From assembly GCA_934463115.1 (NCBI GenBank), contig CAKSIN010000020.1, forward strand, positions 1-41,173: DNA of 41,173 bases, written 5' to 3'. Within the stretch, counting starts at the first letter, position 1, and the number at the start of each line of letters is the position of its first letter. Shown here piece after piece: positions 35,228 through 41,173 of this stretch. The DNA is from an uncultured Clostridia bacterium. GTDB lineage: Bacteria; Bacillota; Clostridia; UMGS1810. Both the position numbers and the translations under genes were made by a program. Under the pieces are notes generated by a model, which worked only from the letters and a program-made list of their open reading frames with translations, made no database searches and had not been told where the DNA came from.

Positions 35228-35560
35228 CTAAAATACAACAACCAACAGCATTTTGAATCTTTCCTGTCCGAATACGGCATGAGGATGTCCGGCAGGCATA
35301 ACAATCGATTCGCCCTCGGTTAAGATGTACTCCGTACCGTCTATGGTTATTTTTCCCGTTCCGTCAAGGCATGTTACAAATGCATCTCCCGATGATTCAT
35401 GTGTGCTTATTTCTTCGTTTTTGTCAAACGAAAAAAGTGTGATACTTACGGATTGATTTTGGATAAGCGTCTTGCTTACAACCTGTCCTTCACTGTAGCT
35501 TACCTGCTCTTTAAGGGTTAAAACCTCTGATTTTGAAATGTTTTTCATTATATCCTTCAT
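35228..35560 (-). CDS. Small cupin-domain protein
   Basis: 110 residues forming a single cupin_2 barrel: motif one region SFDKNEEISTHESSGDAFVTCLDGTGKITIDG (residues ~44-75) and motif two GESIVMPAGHPHAVFG (~83-98). Metal ligands partly kept: one histidine in THESSGD and two in PAGHPHAV. The start ATG has GGAGG seven bases upstream and a perfect promoter lies upstream. Substrate unknown; small cupins may isomerise sugars, bind ligands or act as redox sensors. It leads the operon with addB-addA, 22 bases away; whether this has meaning for DNA repair is unknown. Confidence 0.9.
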   Translation of the reverse strand: MKDIMKNISKSEVLTLKEQVSYSEGQVVSKTLIQNQSVSITLFSFDKNEEISTHESSGDAFVTCLDGTGKITIDGTEYILTEGESIVMPAGHPHAVFGQERFKMLLVVVF

Positions 35561-35611
35561 ATCATTACCTCCAAAAACTTATCAATAATGTCAGTATACC
35601 CTTATTTAAGT

Positions 35612-35640
35612 ATTATATTTGATTTTATACAGCTTGTCAA
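35612..35640 (-). promoter_or_regulatory. Consensus sigma-A promoter of cupin-addB-addA
   Basis: On the minus strand perfect TTGACA (35640-35635) and perfect TATAAT (35617-35612) with 17 bp between. About 50 bases separate the -10 from the cupin start. Confidence 0.75.
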
Positions 35641-35681
35641 TATCACAATCGGCATGCATTTTAATTTTAAGGTTTGCAAAA

Positions 35682-37118
35682 TTATTCCCTGCACAGGCTG
35701 TATGTTAATTTTCCGCCGTGGCCGCCAAATATTTGCCAATTTCCTATGCCGAGACGGCTGAAAACAGCTTCACGCTCTTCGGCACACAAATGCGGATCGG
35801 TGTCTACAGATGTCATCAGTATCGGCGCATAACGATTATATTCGCGTTGCTGCGCAGTCATATCCTTTAAATTAACAAATATGTCTCCGCTGAAAACAAC
35901 ACGGTTTTTGTAATCAATTAACACCGATTCACCGCGCAAGTGACCGCCCCTGCCCTGATACAATTCAAAATGCAGCTCACCGAAATCAAAGTTTCCGGTT
36001 CTTTCGAGAACATCATGCCCATTCGGGCGTTCTCCGACTGTTATAACCTTGTCGGAGTTGACAGGATGATACGATGTAAGTAATTTGCAAATTTGTATAT
36101 ACGGCTTGTGAAGCGGATTTTGCTCACGATACCCGTTATTTCCGTCCGCTTCCATACGCAGACATTCTGCCGATTCCGCACTTGCATATACAGTGTCAAA
36201 TTCGTGCAGTAATCCGCAATGATCCACATCCGCATGGGTGATAAAAACCTTTTTTTCAATACTGTCGTAGTTTGGAATAAGTCTATTAAATATATCTGTC
36301 ATTTCGTCTTTAAAACACGCATAACCCGTATCTACAAACAGATAGCTGCCGTTGCTGTTAATTATGGCTGTATTGCTGCCGCACGGCGGTTCAATCAGTG
36401 TTATTTTTGTATTATCGGTAATTGTATGTTCGGTTATCCTTGCATTAAATCCGCTGCCTCGTGCCTTTGACAGCAATTCGCAAAATCTGCTTATACTGTC
36501 AAATGTGCGATATGGCGACACACCGGATTCATCAAGCTGCTGCATTGCGAGGTTGGTGTTCACAAGCAGTTCACCCTGTGACAAATCCGAAATATCCATA
36601 AGCTCGGAGAGCTCATTTACAAAGTGGGTGTAAAAGACGCTGTTGTCATATATTTTGTCTGCATGATTATAATCTATCGTACGAACATTGCATAATGCTT
36701 TTACTTCTTTTGTAAAAGCATTAATTTTCGAAGAATCGTCGGCGGTGATTCCCATCTTAAAATATTGATACTCGGAGCCGTTTGCAGATGAACTTATGTA
36801 AGAAATGTTAAATCCAAATTTATTTATACATTCCAAAACCGGTGTAAGGCTGCCGCAGACATCACGAAGTTTAAATTCGAATAAAATTATGTCTTTTTCA
36901 TTGTCATTATACTGCAAATAGCCGATTTCGGAAAGCATGTCCGACGCACGGTTGAGCTGTTCCTCGGTTCCGTCGGCGTCAATAAACAGCATATGTGAGT
37001 CAACTGCTTTATTGTAGCTTACACGCGTTATGTTTATACCGTTCTGCGCAAAACAGCGGCTTGCCTTTAAAAATGCGCCTATGTGATTTGGCATTACTGT
37101 AACAAATGTTCTCTTCAT
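35682..37118 (-). CDS. ACT-ACT-metallo-beta-lactamase fusion protein of unknown function
   Basis: 478 residues from ATG 37118, which has AGGAGG six bases upstream; a longer frame runs back into tRNA-Lys and is not real. Residues 2-70 (KRTFVTVMPNHIGAFLKASRCFAQNGINITRVSYN) and 77-150 (DIILFEFKLRDVCGSLTPVLECINKFGFNISYISS) are two ACT domains like those of prephenate dehydratase. After a helical linker, residues ~237-475 form a metallo-beta-lactamase domain: THADVDHCG (H295, D297, D299, H300: the HxHxDH motif with Asp for the second His), GGHLRGES (H393), VVFSGDIFV (D412) and FGGHGGKL (H467). The fusion suggests a hydrolase or oxidoreductase gated by an amino acid or similar small ligand. No export signal. 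It sits 28 bases behind the tRNA terminator with no clear promoter of its own. Confidence 0.85.
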   Translation of the reverse strand: MKRTFVTVMPNHIGAFLKASRCFAQNGINITRVSYNKAVDSHMLFIDADGTEEQLNRASDMLSEIGYLQYNDNEKDIILFEFKLRDVCGSLTPVLECINKFGFNISYISSSANGSEYQYFKMGITADDSSKINAFTKEVKALCNVRTIDYNHADKIYDNSVFYTHFVNELSELMDISDLSQGELLVNTNLAMQQLDESGVSPYRTFDSISRFCELLSKARGSGFNARITEHTITDNTKITLIEPPCGSNTAIINSNGSYLFVDTGYACFKDEMTDIFNRLIPNYDSIEKKVFITHADVDHCGLLHEFDTVYASAESAECLRMEADGNNGYREQNPLHKPYIQICKLLTSYHPVNSDKVITVGERPNGHDVLERTGNFDFGELHFELYQGRGGHLRGESVLIDYKNRVVFSGDIFVNLKDMTAQQREYNRYAPILMTSVDTDPHLCAEEREAVFSRLGIGNWQIFGGHGGKLTYSLCRE

Positions 37119-37145
37119 TTCAGACCTCCTAAATCGATGATATGT

Positions 37146-37176
37146 AAAAATCCGCACACTATTGTGTACGGATTTT
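37146..37176 (-). terminator. Terminator of the five-tRNA cluster
   Basis: Symmetric hairpin: AAAAATCCG paired with CGGATTTTT, inner ACAC/GTGT stem and a TATT loop. Minus-strand transcripts leave it through a five-T run directly after tRNA-Lys. Strong by shape. Confidence 0.8.
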
Positions 37177-37252
37177 TGGTGAGCCATCGGAGATTCGAAC
37201 TCCGGACACCTTGATTAAAAGTCAAGTGCTCTGCCGACTGAGCTAATGGCCC
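37177..37252 (-). tRNA. tRNA-Lys (TTT)
   Basis: Minus-strand cloverleaf with acceptor GGGCCAT/ATGGCTC (one G-U), anticodon arm CTTGA/TCAAG with loop holding TTT, T-arm with GTTCGAATC, discriminator A and encoded CCA. Last tRNA of the cluster. Confidence 0.95.
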
Positions 37253-37272
37253 GAATATTAAATTTAAAAAAG

Positions 37273-37350
37273 TGGCTGGGCTGACTGGACTCGAACCAGC
37301 GAAAATGCCAGAATCAAAATCTGGTGCCTTACCGACTTGGCTACAGCCCA
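37273..37350 (-). tRNA. tRNA-Gln (TTG)
   Basis: Acceptor TGGGCTG/CAGCCCA, anticodon arm CCAGA/TCTGG with loop TTTTGAT (anticodon TTG), T-loop GTTCGAGTC, discriminator G, CCA encoded. Confidence 0.95.
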
Positions 37351-37360
37351 GTATAAATTG

Positions 37361-37438
37361 TGGGGTGGGTAGTCGGATTCGAACCGACGACCTCCAGAAT
37401 CACAATCTGGCGCTCTAACCAACTGAACTATACCCACC
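37361..37438 (-). tRNA. tRNA-His (GTG)
   Basis: Acceptor GTGGGTA/TACCCAC with the extra G at position -1 facing C73, as expected for histidine. Anticodon arm CCAGA/TCTGG with loop TTGTGAT (anticodon GTG). CCA encoded. Confidence 0.95.
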
Positions 37439-37447
37439 AGACTTATT

Positions 37448-37524
<77 letters not shown>

Positions 37525-37527
37525 ATG

Positions 37528-37602
37528 TGGAGCGGGTGATGGGAATCGAACCCACACGGCCAGCTTGGAAGGCTGGAATTCTAGCCATTGAACTACACCC
37601 GC
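37528..37602 (-). tRNA. tRNA-Gly (TCC)
   Basis: Acceptor GCGGGTG/CACCCGC, anticodon arm CCAGC/GCTGG with loop CTTCCAA (anticodon TCC), discriminator T, CCA encoded. First tRNA of the cluster; only three bases separate it from tRNA-Arg. Confidence 0.95.
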
Positions 37603-37609
37603 GTGCCAT

Positions 37610-37626
37610 TCGGTTTTCGCAACCGA
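37610..37626 (-). other. 5' leader hairpin of the tRNA cluster transcript
   Basis: Six-bp stem TCGGTT/AACCGA with a five-base loop (minus strand), placed right at the predicted transcript start and seven bases before tRNA-Gly. A related hairpin precedes tRNA-Ser. Confidence 0.55.
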
Positions 37627-37634
37627 CTTTTAGA

Positions 37635-37663
37635 ATTATACCAGCTTTATAGCGATTTGTCAA
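37635..37663 (-). promoter_or_regulatory. Consensus promoter of the tRNA cluster
   Basis: On the minus strand perfect TTGACA (37663-37658) and TATAAT (37640-37635), 17 bp apart. An A-rich run (seven A) directly upstream of the -35 may act as an UP element. Its sequence closely matches the tRNA-Ser promoter. Confidence 0.85.
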
Positions 37664-37739
37664 TACTTTTTTTGAAAAAATTTTATTTTTTTCTTATTTT
37701 TTCCGAATAAATAGTAATAAACCGCATAAAATCTAATAA

Positions 37740-37781
37740 GCAGCGGGTTATATCATTCAAAATGAACCATACACCCGCTGC
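37740..37781. terminator. Hairpin downstream of the esterase gene
   Basis: Nine-bp stem GCAGCGGGT/ACCCGCTGC with a 24-base loop. It lies ten bases behind the esterase stop (minus strand). On the minus strand the exit is TTATTAGATTTT; on the plus strand TTTTT follows directly, so it may work in both directions and shield the tRNA promoter. Confidence 0.6.
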
Positions 37782-37791
37782 TTTTTACAAA

Positions 37792-38598
37792 TTAAAACCC
37801 GATATAATCAAGCCAATTAACAAGTAACCTGCCCCATTGGTTTATGTGCAGCTTAAGTTTGTCGTTGGCATCATCATTTGCAAGTCCCATTCCATGCCAT
37901 CCTTCGGGAAATATGTGGAGCTCAGTGGGAATATTATTCTTTTTCAGCGCCTTTGCATAGTCCAAACTGTTGTACACATGCACAGACTGATCTTCAAATG
38001 TATGCCATATAAATGCCCTCGGAGTTTTATCCGATACAATATCAAGCGGTGTTAATCTATGGGCATATTCCTCTACCCTGTCACCAAGCAAATTGTTTGC
38101 CGAGCCGATATGCCTTATTTCATCATTGTATAAATAAATAACCGGATAACAAAGAATTTGCGCATTGGGAATAAAATCCTCGCCGTCAATATCATCACAA
38201 TTATCGTCATATCCTATCGGCTCAAAATATGTTGACGTCATTGCAGCAAGATGTCCTCCGGCAGATGAACCCATTATAGCTATTTTGGATTTATCAATAC
38301 CGTATTTATCGGCATAGTACCGAGCAAATTTAACCGCTCTGCGCGAATCAAGCAGCGGAAGCGGAAATTCAAACGGACTCACTCTGTAATCCACAACAAA
38401 AGAAACCATTCCATTATCGGCAAGGAATTCGGCATATCCCCTTCCCTCGTGTTCGGCACGCATGCTGTAACCACCGCCGGGCAATATTACCACAGAACCG
38501 TCAAATTTCTTTTCATCCGGGATATATGCCGTTATATGTATTTCGCCGTCATGCCCGCCCGGTATATTGTTCCAAAGATTCAAGATTTCGGTTTTCAT
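37792..38598 (-). CDS. Alpha/beta-hydrolase, acetyl-esterase (BD-FAE/xylan esterase-like)
   Basis: 268 residues. Oxyanion-hole segment VVILPGGGYSMRAEHEGRGYAEFLADNG, nucleophile elbow IMGSSAGGHLAA (serine of GxSxG), acid in TFEDQSVHV and histidine in EGWHGMGLA: a full catalytic triad in the right order. Layout matches the bifunctional feruloyl and acetyl xylan esterase-like family. No signal peptide, so it probably acts on imported, acetylated oligosaccharides in the cytosol. Start ATG has AAGGATG upstream. It stands alone between tRNA-Ser and the tRNA cluster, all on the minus strand. Confidence 0.9.
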   Translation of the reverse strand: MKTEILNLWNNIPGGHDGEIHITAYIPDEKKFDGSVVILPGGGYSMRAEHEGRGYAEFLADNGMVSFVVDYRVSPFEFPLPLLDSRRAVKFARYYADKYGIDKSKIAIMGSSAGGHLAAMTSTYFEPIGYDDNCDDIDGEDFIPNAQILCYPVIYLYNDEIRHIGSANNLLGDRVEEYAHRLTPLDIVSDKTPRAFIWHTFEDQSVHVYNSLDYAKALKKNNIPTELHIFPEGWHGMGLANDDANDKLKLHINQWGRLLVNWLDYIGF

Positions 38599-38616
38599 TT
38601 AAACACATCCTTAAAT

Positions 38617-38645
38617 ATTTTATTAAAAAAACGGCATCCTCCCAA
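38617..38645 (-). promoter_or_regulatory. Possible esterase promoter overlapping the tRNA-Ser terminator
   Basis: On the minus strand TTGGGA (38645-38640) and TAAAAT (38622-38617) with 17 bp between; the spacer contains the terminator's 3' arm and T run. Only a candidate: the alternative is read-through from tRNA-Ser. Confidence 0.35.
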
Positions 38646-38660
38646 AAAAGAGAAATGCCG
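38624..38660 (-). terminator. Rho-independent terminator of tRNA-Ser
   Basis: On the minus strand CGGCAT/ATGCCG stem extended by a TTCTC/GGGAG inner stem and followed by seven T. It begins six bases after the tRNA-Ser CCA. Confidence 0.85.
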
Positions 38661-38665
38661 ATCAT

Positions 38666-38757
38666 TGGCGGAGATGGTGGGATTTGAACCCACGTGCCCT
38701 TATTCAGGACAACACGATTTCCAATCGTGCTCGTTATGACCACTTCGATACATCTCC
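38666..38757 (-). tRNA. tRNA-Ser (GGA)
   Basis: Acceptor GGAGATG/CATCTCC, anticodon arm CACGA/TCGTG with loop TTGGAAA (anticodon GGA), a long variable arm typical of serine tRNA, T-loop GTTCAAATC, discriminator G and encoded CCA. Own promoter and terminator. Confidence 0.95.
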
Positions 38758-38762
38758 GTATT

Positions 38763-38786
38763 AAGTCGGCTAATTGACACCGACTT
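38763..38786 (-). other. 5' leader hairpin of tRNA-Ser transcript
   Basis: Seven-bp stem AAGTCGG/CCGACTT with a ten-base loop, at the predicted transcript start and five bases before the tRNA. It shares the AAGTCGGT 5' arm region with the cluster leader at 37610-37626. Confidence 0.55.
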
Positions 38787-38790
38787 AAAT

Positions 38791-38819
38791 AGTATACCAG
38801 CTTTTAGGCTGTTCGTCAA
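38791..38819 (-). promoter_or_regulatory. Promoter of tRNA-Ser
   Basis: On the minus strand TTGACG (38819-38814) and TATACT (38796-38791), 17 bp apart. The run AAAAAAAGTATTGAC spanning the -35 and the block AAAGCTGGTATA at the -10 are identical to those of the cluster promoter. Confidence 0.8.
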
Positions 38820-38855
38820 TACTTTTTTTAAAATTTTTTAAAATATTATCACAAA

Positions 38856-40025
38856 CTATTCCTTATGCTCGCCTTCAAACATGGATACCTGCTCTTTGAG
38901 CTCTTTATTATGTTTCTCCATAAGATTCTTAATTCTGTTAACCGGAACAAGCAGCTGGCTGATTGTTTCGTCGTGGTTAATTGTATCAATAAGGAGTGCA
39001 ATATATTTAGACATATCTACTTCGCAGTACCAATCGCGTTTCTTGAGTTCAGGTGTACGATAAACAAGATTTGTTGTAAATACTTTGGTTATCTCACCTT
39101 TTTTCTGAGCTTCATCAAACGCTTCAAGCCCGTTGCAGAAAAGACCGAATGCGGTAAAAATAAATATTCTCCTTGCGCCCTGTGCTTTGAGTTTTCTTCC
39201 GATATCAAGCACGGATTCACCGCTCGATATCATATCGTCAACAATCATTACGTCCTTGCCCTTAACACTCTTACCGAGGTATTCGTGAGCTTCTATCGGA
39301 TTTTTGCCGTTAACAACAACCGAATAGTTTCTTCTCTTGTAATACATACCAAGATCCAAGCCAAGCACAGACGAATAATACATACATCTATGCATTCCAC
39401 CCTCATCAGGTGAAATTACAATGGTGGAGTCTTTGTCAAAACTGATATCCGGCACTTCTCTGGTAAGTGCTTTAATCATCTGATACGTTGTCTGAACGTC
39501 ATCAAATCCGGATATGGGAATTGCATTCTGAACGCGGGCATCATGAGCATCAAATGTTATAATATTTGTTACTCCCATCGAAACAAGCTCCTGCAATGCA
39601 AGTGCGCAATCAAGAGATTCTCTGGCTGTTCTTCTGTGCTGTCTGCCCTCATAGAGCATTGGCATTACAACACTGATGCGTCGTGCTTTTCCGCTCATTG
39701 CCGCAATGATTCTTTTTAAATCCTGATAGTGGTCATCGGGGCTCATTCTGTTTTCAACACCGTACATTTTGTACGTTACACCATAATTGAAAACATCACA
39801 GATAATAAAAACATCATCGCCGCGAACGGTTTCGTTAAGTACACATTTTGCTTCGCCCGAACCGAAACGCGGGCATTTTGTTTTGGCGATATATGTATCG
39901 GCCTGTTCATTCTCCCTGAAACGTTTTAAATACCAGTCGATTTTATCGGCAATTTCCTCGCACCCTTTCATACAGATAACTGCGAGTTTACCGTAAATCG
40001 GCTTTCTTTCTTCCTGATTTGACAC
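38856..40025 (-). CDS. prs: Ribose-phosphate pyrophosphokinase (PRPP synthetase), divergent long form
   Basis: 389 residues from a GTG at 40025, which has GGAGGAG five bases upstream; longer frames lack it. Recognisable landmarks: FGSGEAKCVLNETVRGDDVFIICD (canonical 'FsdGE...VRG.DVfi.q'), VVMPMLYEGRQHRRTARE (canonical PYYGYARQDRK), NIITFDAHDARVQNAIP (MDLH..qiQ..f), VISPDEGG (VSPDxGG) and the PRPP-binding DVMIVDDMISSGES. It is about 70 residues longer than the usual ~315, with an internal YKMYGVENRMSPDDHYQDL region and a charged, possibly coiled-coil tail (IKNLMEKHNKELKEQ). Supplies PRPP for nucleotide, histidine and tryptophan synthesis. Monocistronic with its own promoter. Confidence 0.88.
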   Translation of the reverse strand: MSNQEERKPIYGKLAVICMKGCEEIADKIDWYLKRFRENEQADTYIAKTKCPRFGSGEAKCVLNETVRGDDVFIICDVFNYGVTYKMYGVENRMSPDDHYQDLKRIIAAMSGKARRISVVMPMLYEGRQHRRTARESLDCALALQELVSMGVTNIITFDAHDARVQNAIPISGFDDVQTTYQMIKALTREVPDISFDKDSTIVISPDEGGMHRCMYYSSVLGLDLGMYYKRRNYSVVVNGKNPIEAHEYLGKSVKGKDVMIVDDMISSGESVLDIGRKLKAQGARRIFIFTAFGLFCNGLEAFDEAQKKGEITKVFTTNLVYRTPELKKRDWYCEVDMSKYIALLIDTINHDETISQLLVPVNRIKNLMEKHNKELKEQVSMFEGEHKE

Positions 40026-40057
40026 TTTGACTCCTCCTAATCTACAATCATACATAT

Positions 40058-40086
40058 ATATTACCACAATATTAGATTTTTTTCAA
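40058..40086 (-). promoter_or_regulatory. Sigma-A promoter of prs
   Basis: On the minus strand TTGAAA (40086-40081) and TAATAT (40063-40058), 17 bp apart, 32 bases before the GTG start. No PurR-box-like repeat is recognised upstream. Confidence 0.6.
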
Positions 40087-40190
40087 CAATTTGCATTTGA
40101 TACATTGTAACAAAATTTACCGCAAAAAACAGAACTTTCTTGACACAACATACCCATGGCTTAATGTCTGAAAATGTGATATACTTTATT

Positions 40191-40215
40191 TTAGCTGAAT
40201 CTTAGCCTGTATAAT
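40191..40215 (+). promoter_or_regulatory. Direct repeat and -10 box upstream of the histidine kinase
   Basis: TTAGC occurs at 40191-40195 and again at 40202-40206, exactly 11 bp apart, followed by TATAAT at 40210-40215. No good -35 lies 17 bp upstream. A weak -35 with a tandem repeat one helix turn apart is the layout of an OmpR/KdpE-type activator-dependent promoter (inference). Confidence 0.4.
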
Positions 40216-40245
40216 GGTAAAATATACAAGAGGAATGATGTTAAA

Positions 40246-41173
40246 ATGAGCAAAAGAATTTTATTAATTAAGGATATATTAATAACTCTGATTATCATGT
40301 GTATATGCTTTTCGCTGTGCTTAATCATTCATACCGTGTTCAAAAAAGACAATCTTATATCATCGATTTTTATTCTCGGTGTGTTTATTACCTCGGCCGT
40401 TACTCAAGGATATACATGCGGAATATTGTCATCATTTATCAGCGTTGTTGCTGTTAATTATGCATTTACTTTTCCGTATTTGAGGCTTAATTTTACAATA
40501 CCGGAAAATCTCACATCGGCTGTTATTATGATTGTTATTGCACTTGTAACGTGCGGATTTACCACACGGCTTAAGCGTTCGGAAATAATCAAAGCGGAGG
40601 GAATGGAAGAAAAAATGCGCGCGAACCTGCTTCGCGCAATATCACACGATTTGCGTACTCCGCTTACTGCAATATACGGAGCGAGTTCCGCACTGCTGAA
40701 AAACAAAAACAGCTTTACGGACGAGCAAAAGGAGCAGATGCTTGCCGGTATAAGCGATGATGCCCTTTGGCTGTCACATATGGTGGAGAATTTGCTGTCA
40801 ATAACCAAGCTCAACAGCGGAAAAGTTAAGATAATAAAAACACCGGTTGTTCTCGATGAACTGATTGACTCATCGCTGATTAAATTCAAAAAAAGATATC
40901 CTCATCAGCAAATAAGCATAGATATTCCGGACAGACTGATTACAATACCCATGGATCCAATACTTATTGAACAGGTTATAACAAATCTTTTGGAAAACGC
41001 TGTAAAACACGCACACGGCATGAAAAGTCTTACATTACGTGTATTTGTAATTTCCGGAAAGGCAGTATTTGAAATATCCGATGACGGATGCGGGATTGCC
41101 GACACAAAAATAAAATCACTTTTTGCAGGAAACATACCGTCTGATTCTCAAAAAAGCAATGCCGGAATAGGAC
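40246..41173 (+). CDS. KdpD-like sensor histidine kinase (DUF4118 sensor), 3' end beyond the window
   Basis: Frame open from ATG 40246 (AGAGGA upstream) to the window end, 309 residues. Four hydrophobic helices at about 8-30, 36-58, 60-76 and 88-107 form the DUF4118 membrane module of KdpD (SAVTQGYTCGILSSFISVVAVNYAFTFPYL region, split in two helices). Then the HisKA dimerisation domain with the phospho-accepting histidine in AISHDLRTPLTAIYG, and HATPase_c with N box LLENAVKHAHG and G1 box ISDDGCGIA. The N-terminal Kdp and Usp domains of true KdpD are missing. Such short KdpD-like kinases are paired with an OmpR-type regulator, expected beyond the end. Potassium or envelope stress sensing is possible. 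Confidence 0.88.
   Translation, partial: MSKRILLIKDILITLIIMCICFSLCLIIHTVFKKDNLISSIFILGVFITSAVTQGYTCGILSSFISVVAVNYAFTFPYLRLNFTIPENLTSAVIMIVIALVTCGFTTRLKRSEIIKAEGMEEKMRANLLRAISHDLRTPLTAIYGASSALLKNKNSFTDEQKEQMLAGISDDALWLSHMVENLLSITKLNSGKVKIIKTPVVLDELIDSSLIKFKKRYPHQQISIDIPDRLITIPMDPILIEQVITNLLENAVKHAHGMKSLTLRVFVISGKAVFEISDDGCGIADTKIKSLFAGNIPSDSQKSNAGIG

Noticed and set aside
37119..37187. N-terminal extension of the ACT-MBL gene into tRNA-Lys
   Set aside because: It would run through a terminator hairpin and part of a tRNA; the ATG at 37118 has a near-perfect ribosome site.

Overview
The window looks like chromosome from a spore-forming, Gram-positive anaerobe of the class Clostridia. The support is a sporulation sigma factor (SigG type) behind a SigF/SigG-like promoter, a SleL/YaaH-type LysM-GH18 spore enzyme, AddAB instead of RecBCD, HPr kinase, WhiA, the murB-rapZ-yvcK-whiA block, Mini-RNase III and an SLH-like domain. 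Base composition is moderately AT-rich and even across the window. I see no phage, IS element, CRISPR array or obvious island; most of it is core chromosome in tight, overlapping operons. The exact lineage cannot be fixed from the sequence alone.

Layout. 1-1.4 kb: the N-terminal part of an FAD-dependent oxidoreductase and, divergent to it, a C-terminal relic of a MATE transporter. 1.4-2.0 kb: a sigma-A promoter, a structured leader resembling a preQ1 riboswitch pseudoknot, and queT. 2.0-6.95 kb (minus): an envelope operon uppP, CE4 deacetylase with SLH-like tail, ATP-grasp ligase, murJ. 7.0-10.5 kb: tspO (plus), then two wall-hydrolase-like genes (LysM-GH18 and secreted GHL10). 10.5-14.9 kb (minus): cysE-cysS-mrnC-tktN-tktC, closed by a terminator. 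15.0-18.2 kb: a 70-residue cysteine-rich protein (plus) and lon-engB (minus). 18.2-27.4 kb (minus): hprK-ROK kinase-murB-rapZ-yvcK-whiA-dnaE. 27.4-28.3 kb: sigG (plus). 28.3-35.6 kb (minus): cupin-addB-addA. 35.7-37.1 kb: an ACT-ACT-metallo-beta-lactamase fusion. 37.1-38.8 kb: a five-tRNA cluster (Gly-Arg-His-Gln-Lys), an esterase and tRNA-Ser. 38.9-41.2 kb: a divergent PRPP synthetase and, running off the end, a KdpD-like histidine kinase.

How the genes fit together. Several units concern the cell envelope: recycling of the undecaprenyl carrier (UppP), flipping of lipid-linked precursors (MurJ), precursor synthesis (MurB), control of wall and carbon metabolism (HprK, RapZ, YvcK), glycan trimming (CE4, GH18, GHL10) and sporulation (SigG). 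No intergenic gap exceeds about 220 bases. At least nine promoters can be read with -35/-10 hexamers exactly 17 bp apart. The points most worth a second look are the uppP-deacetylase-ATP-grasp-murJ operon, the ACT-ACT-MBL fusion, the queT leader, and the two nearly duplicated tRNA promoters whose transcripts begin with related hairpins.
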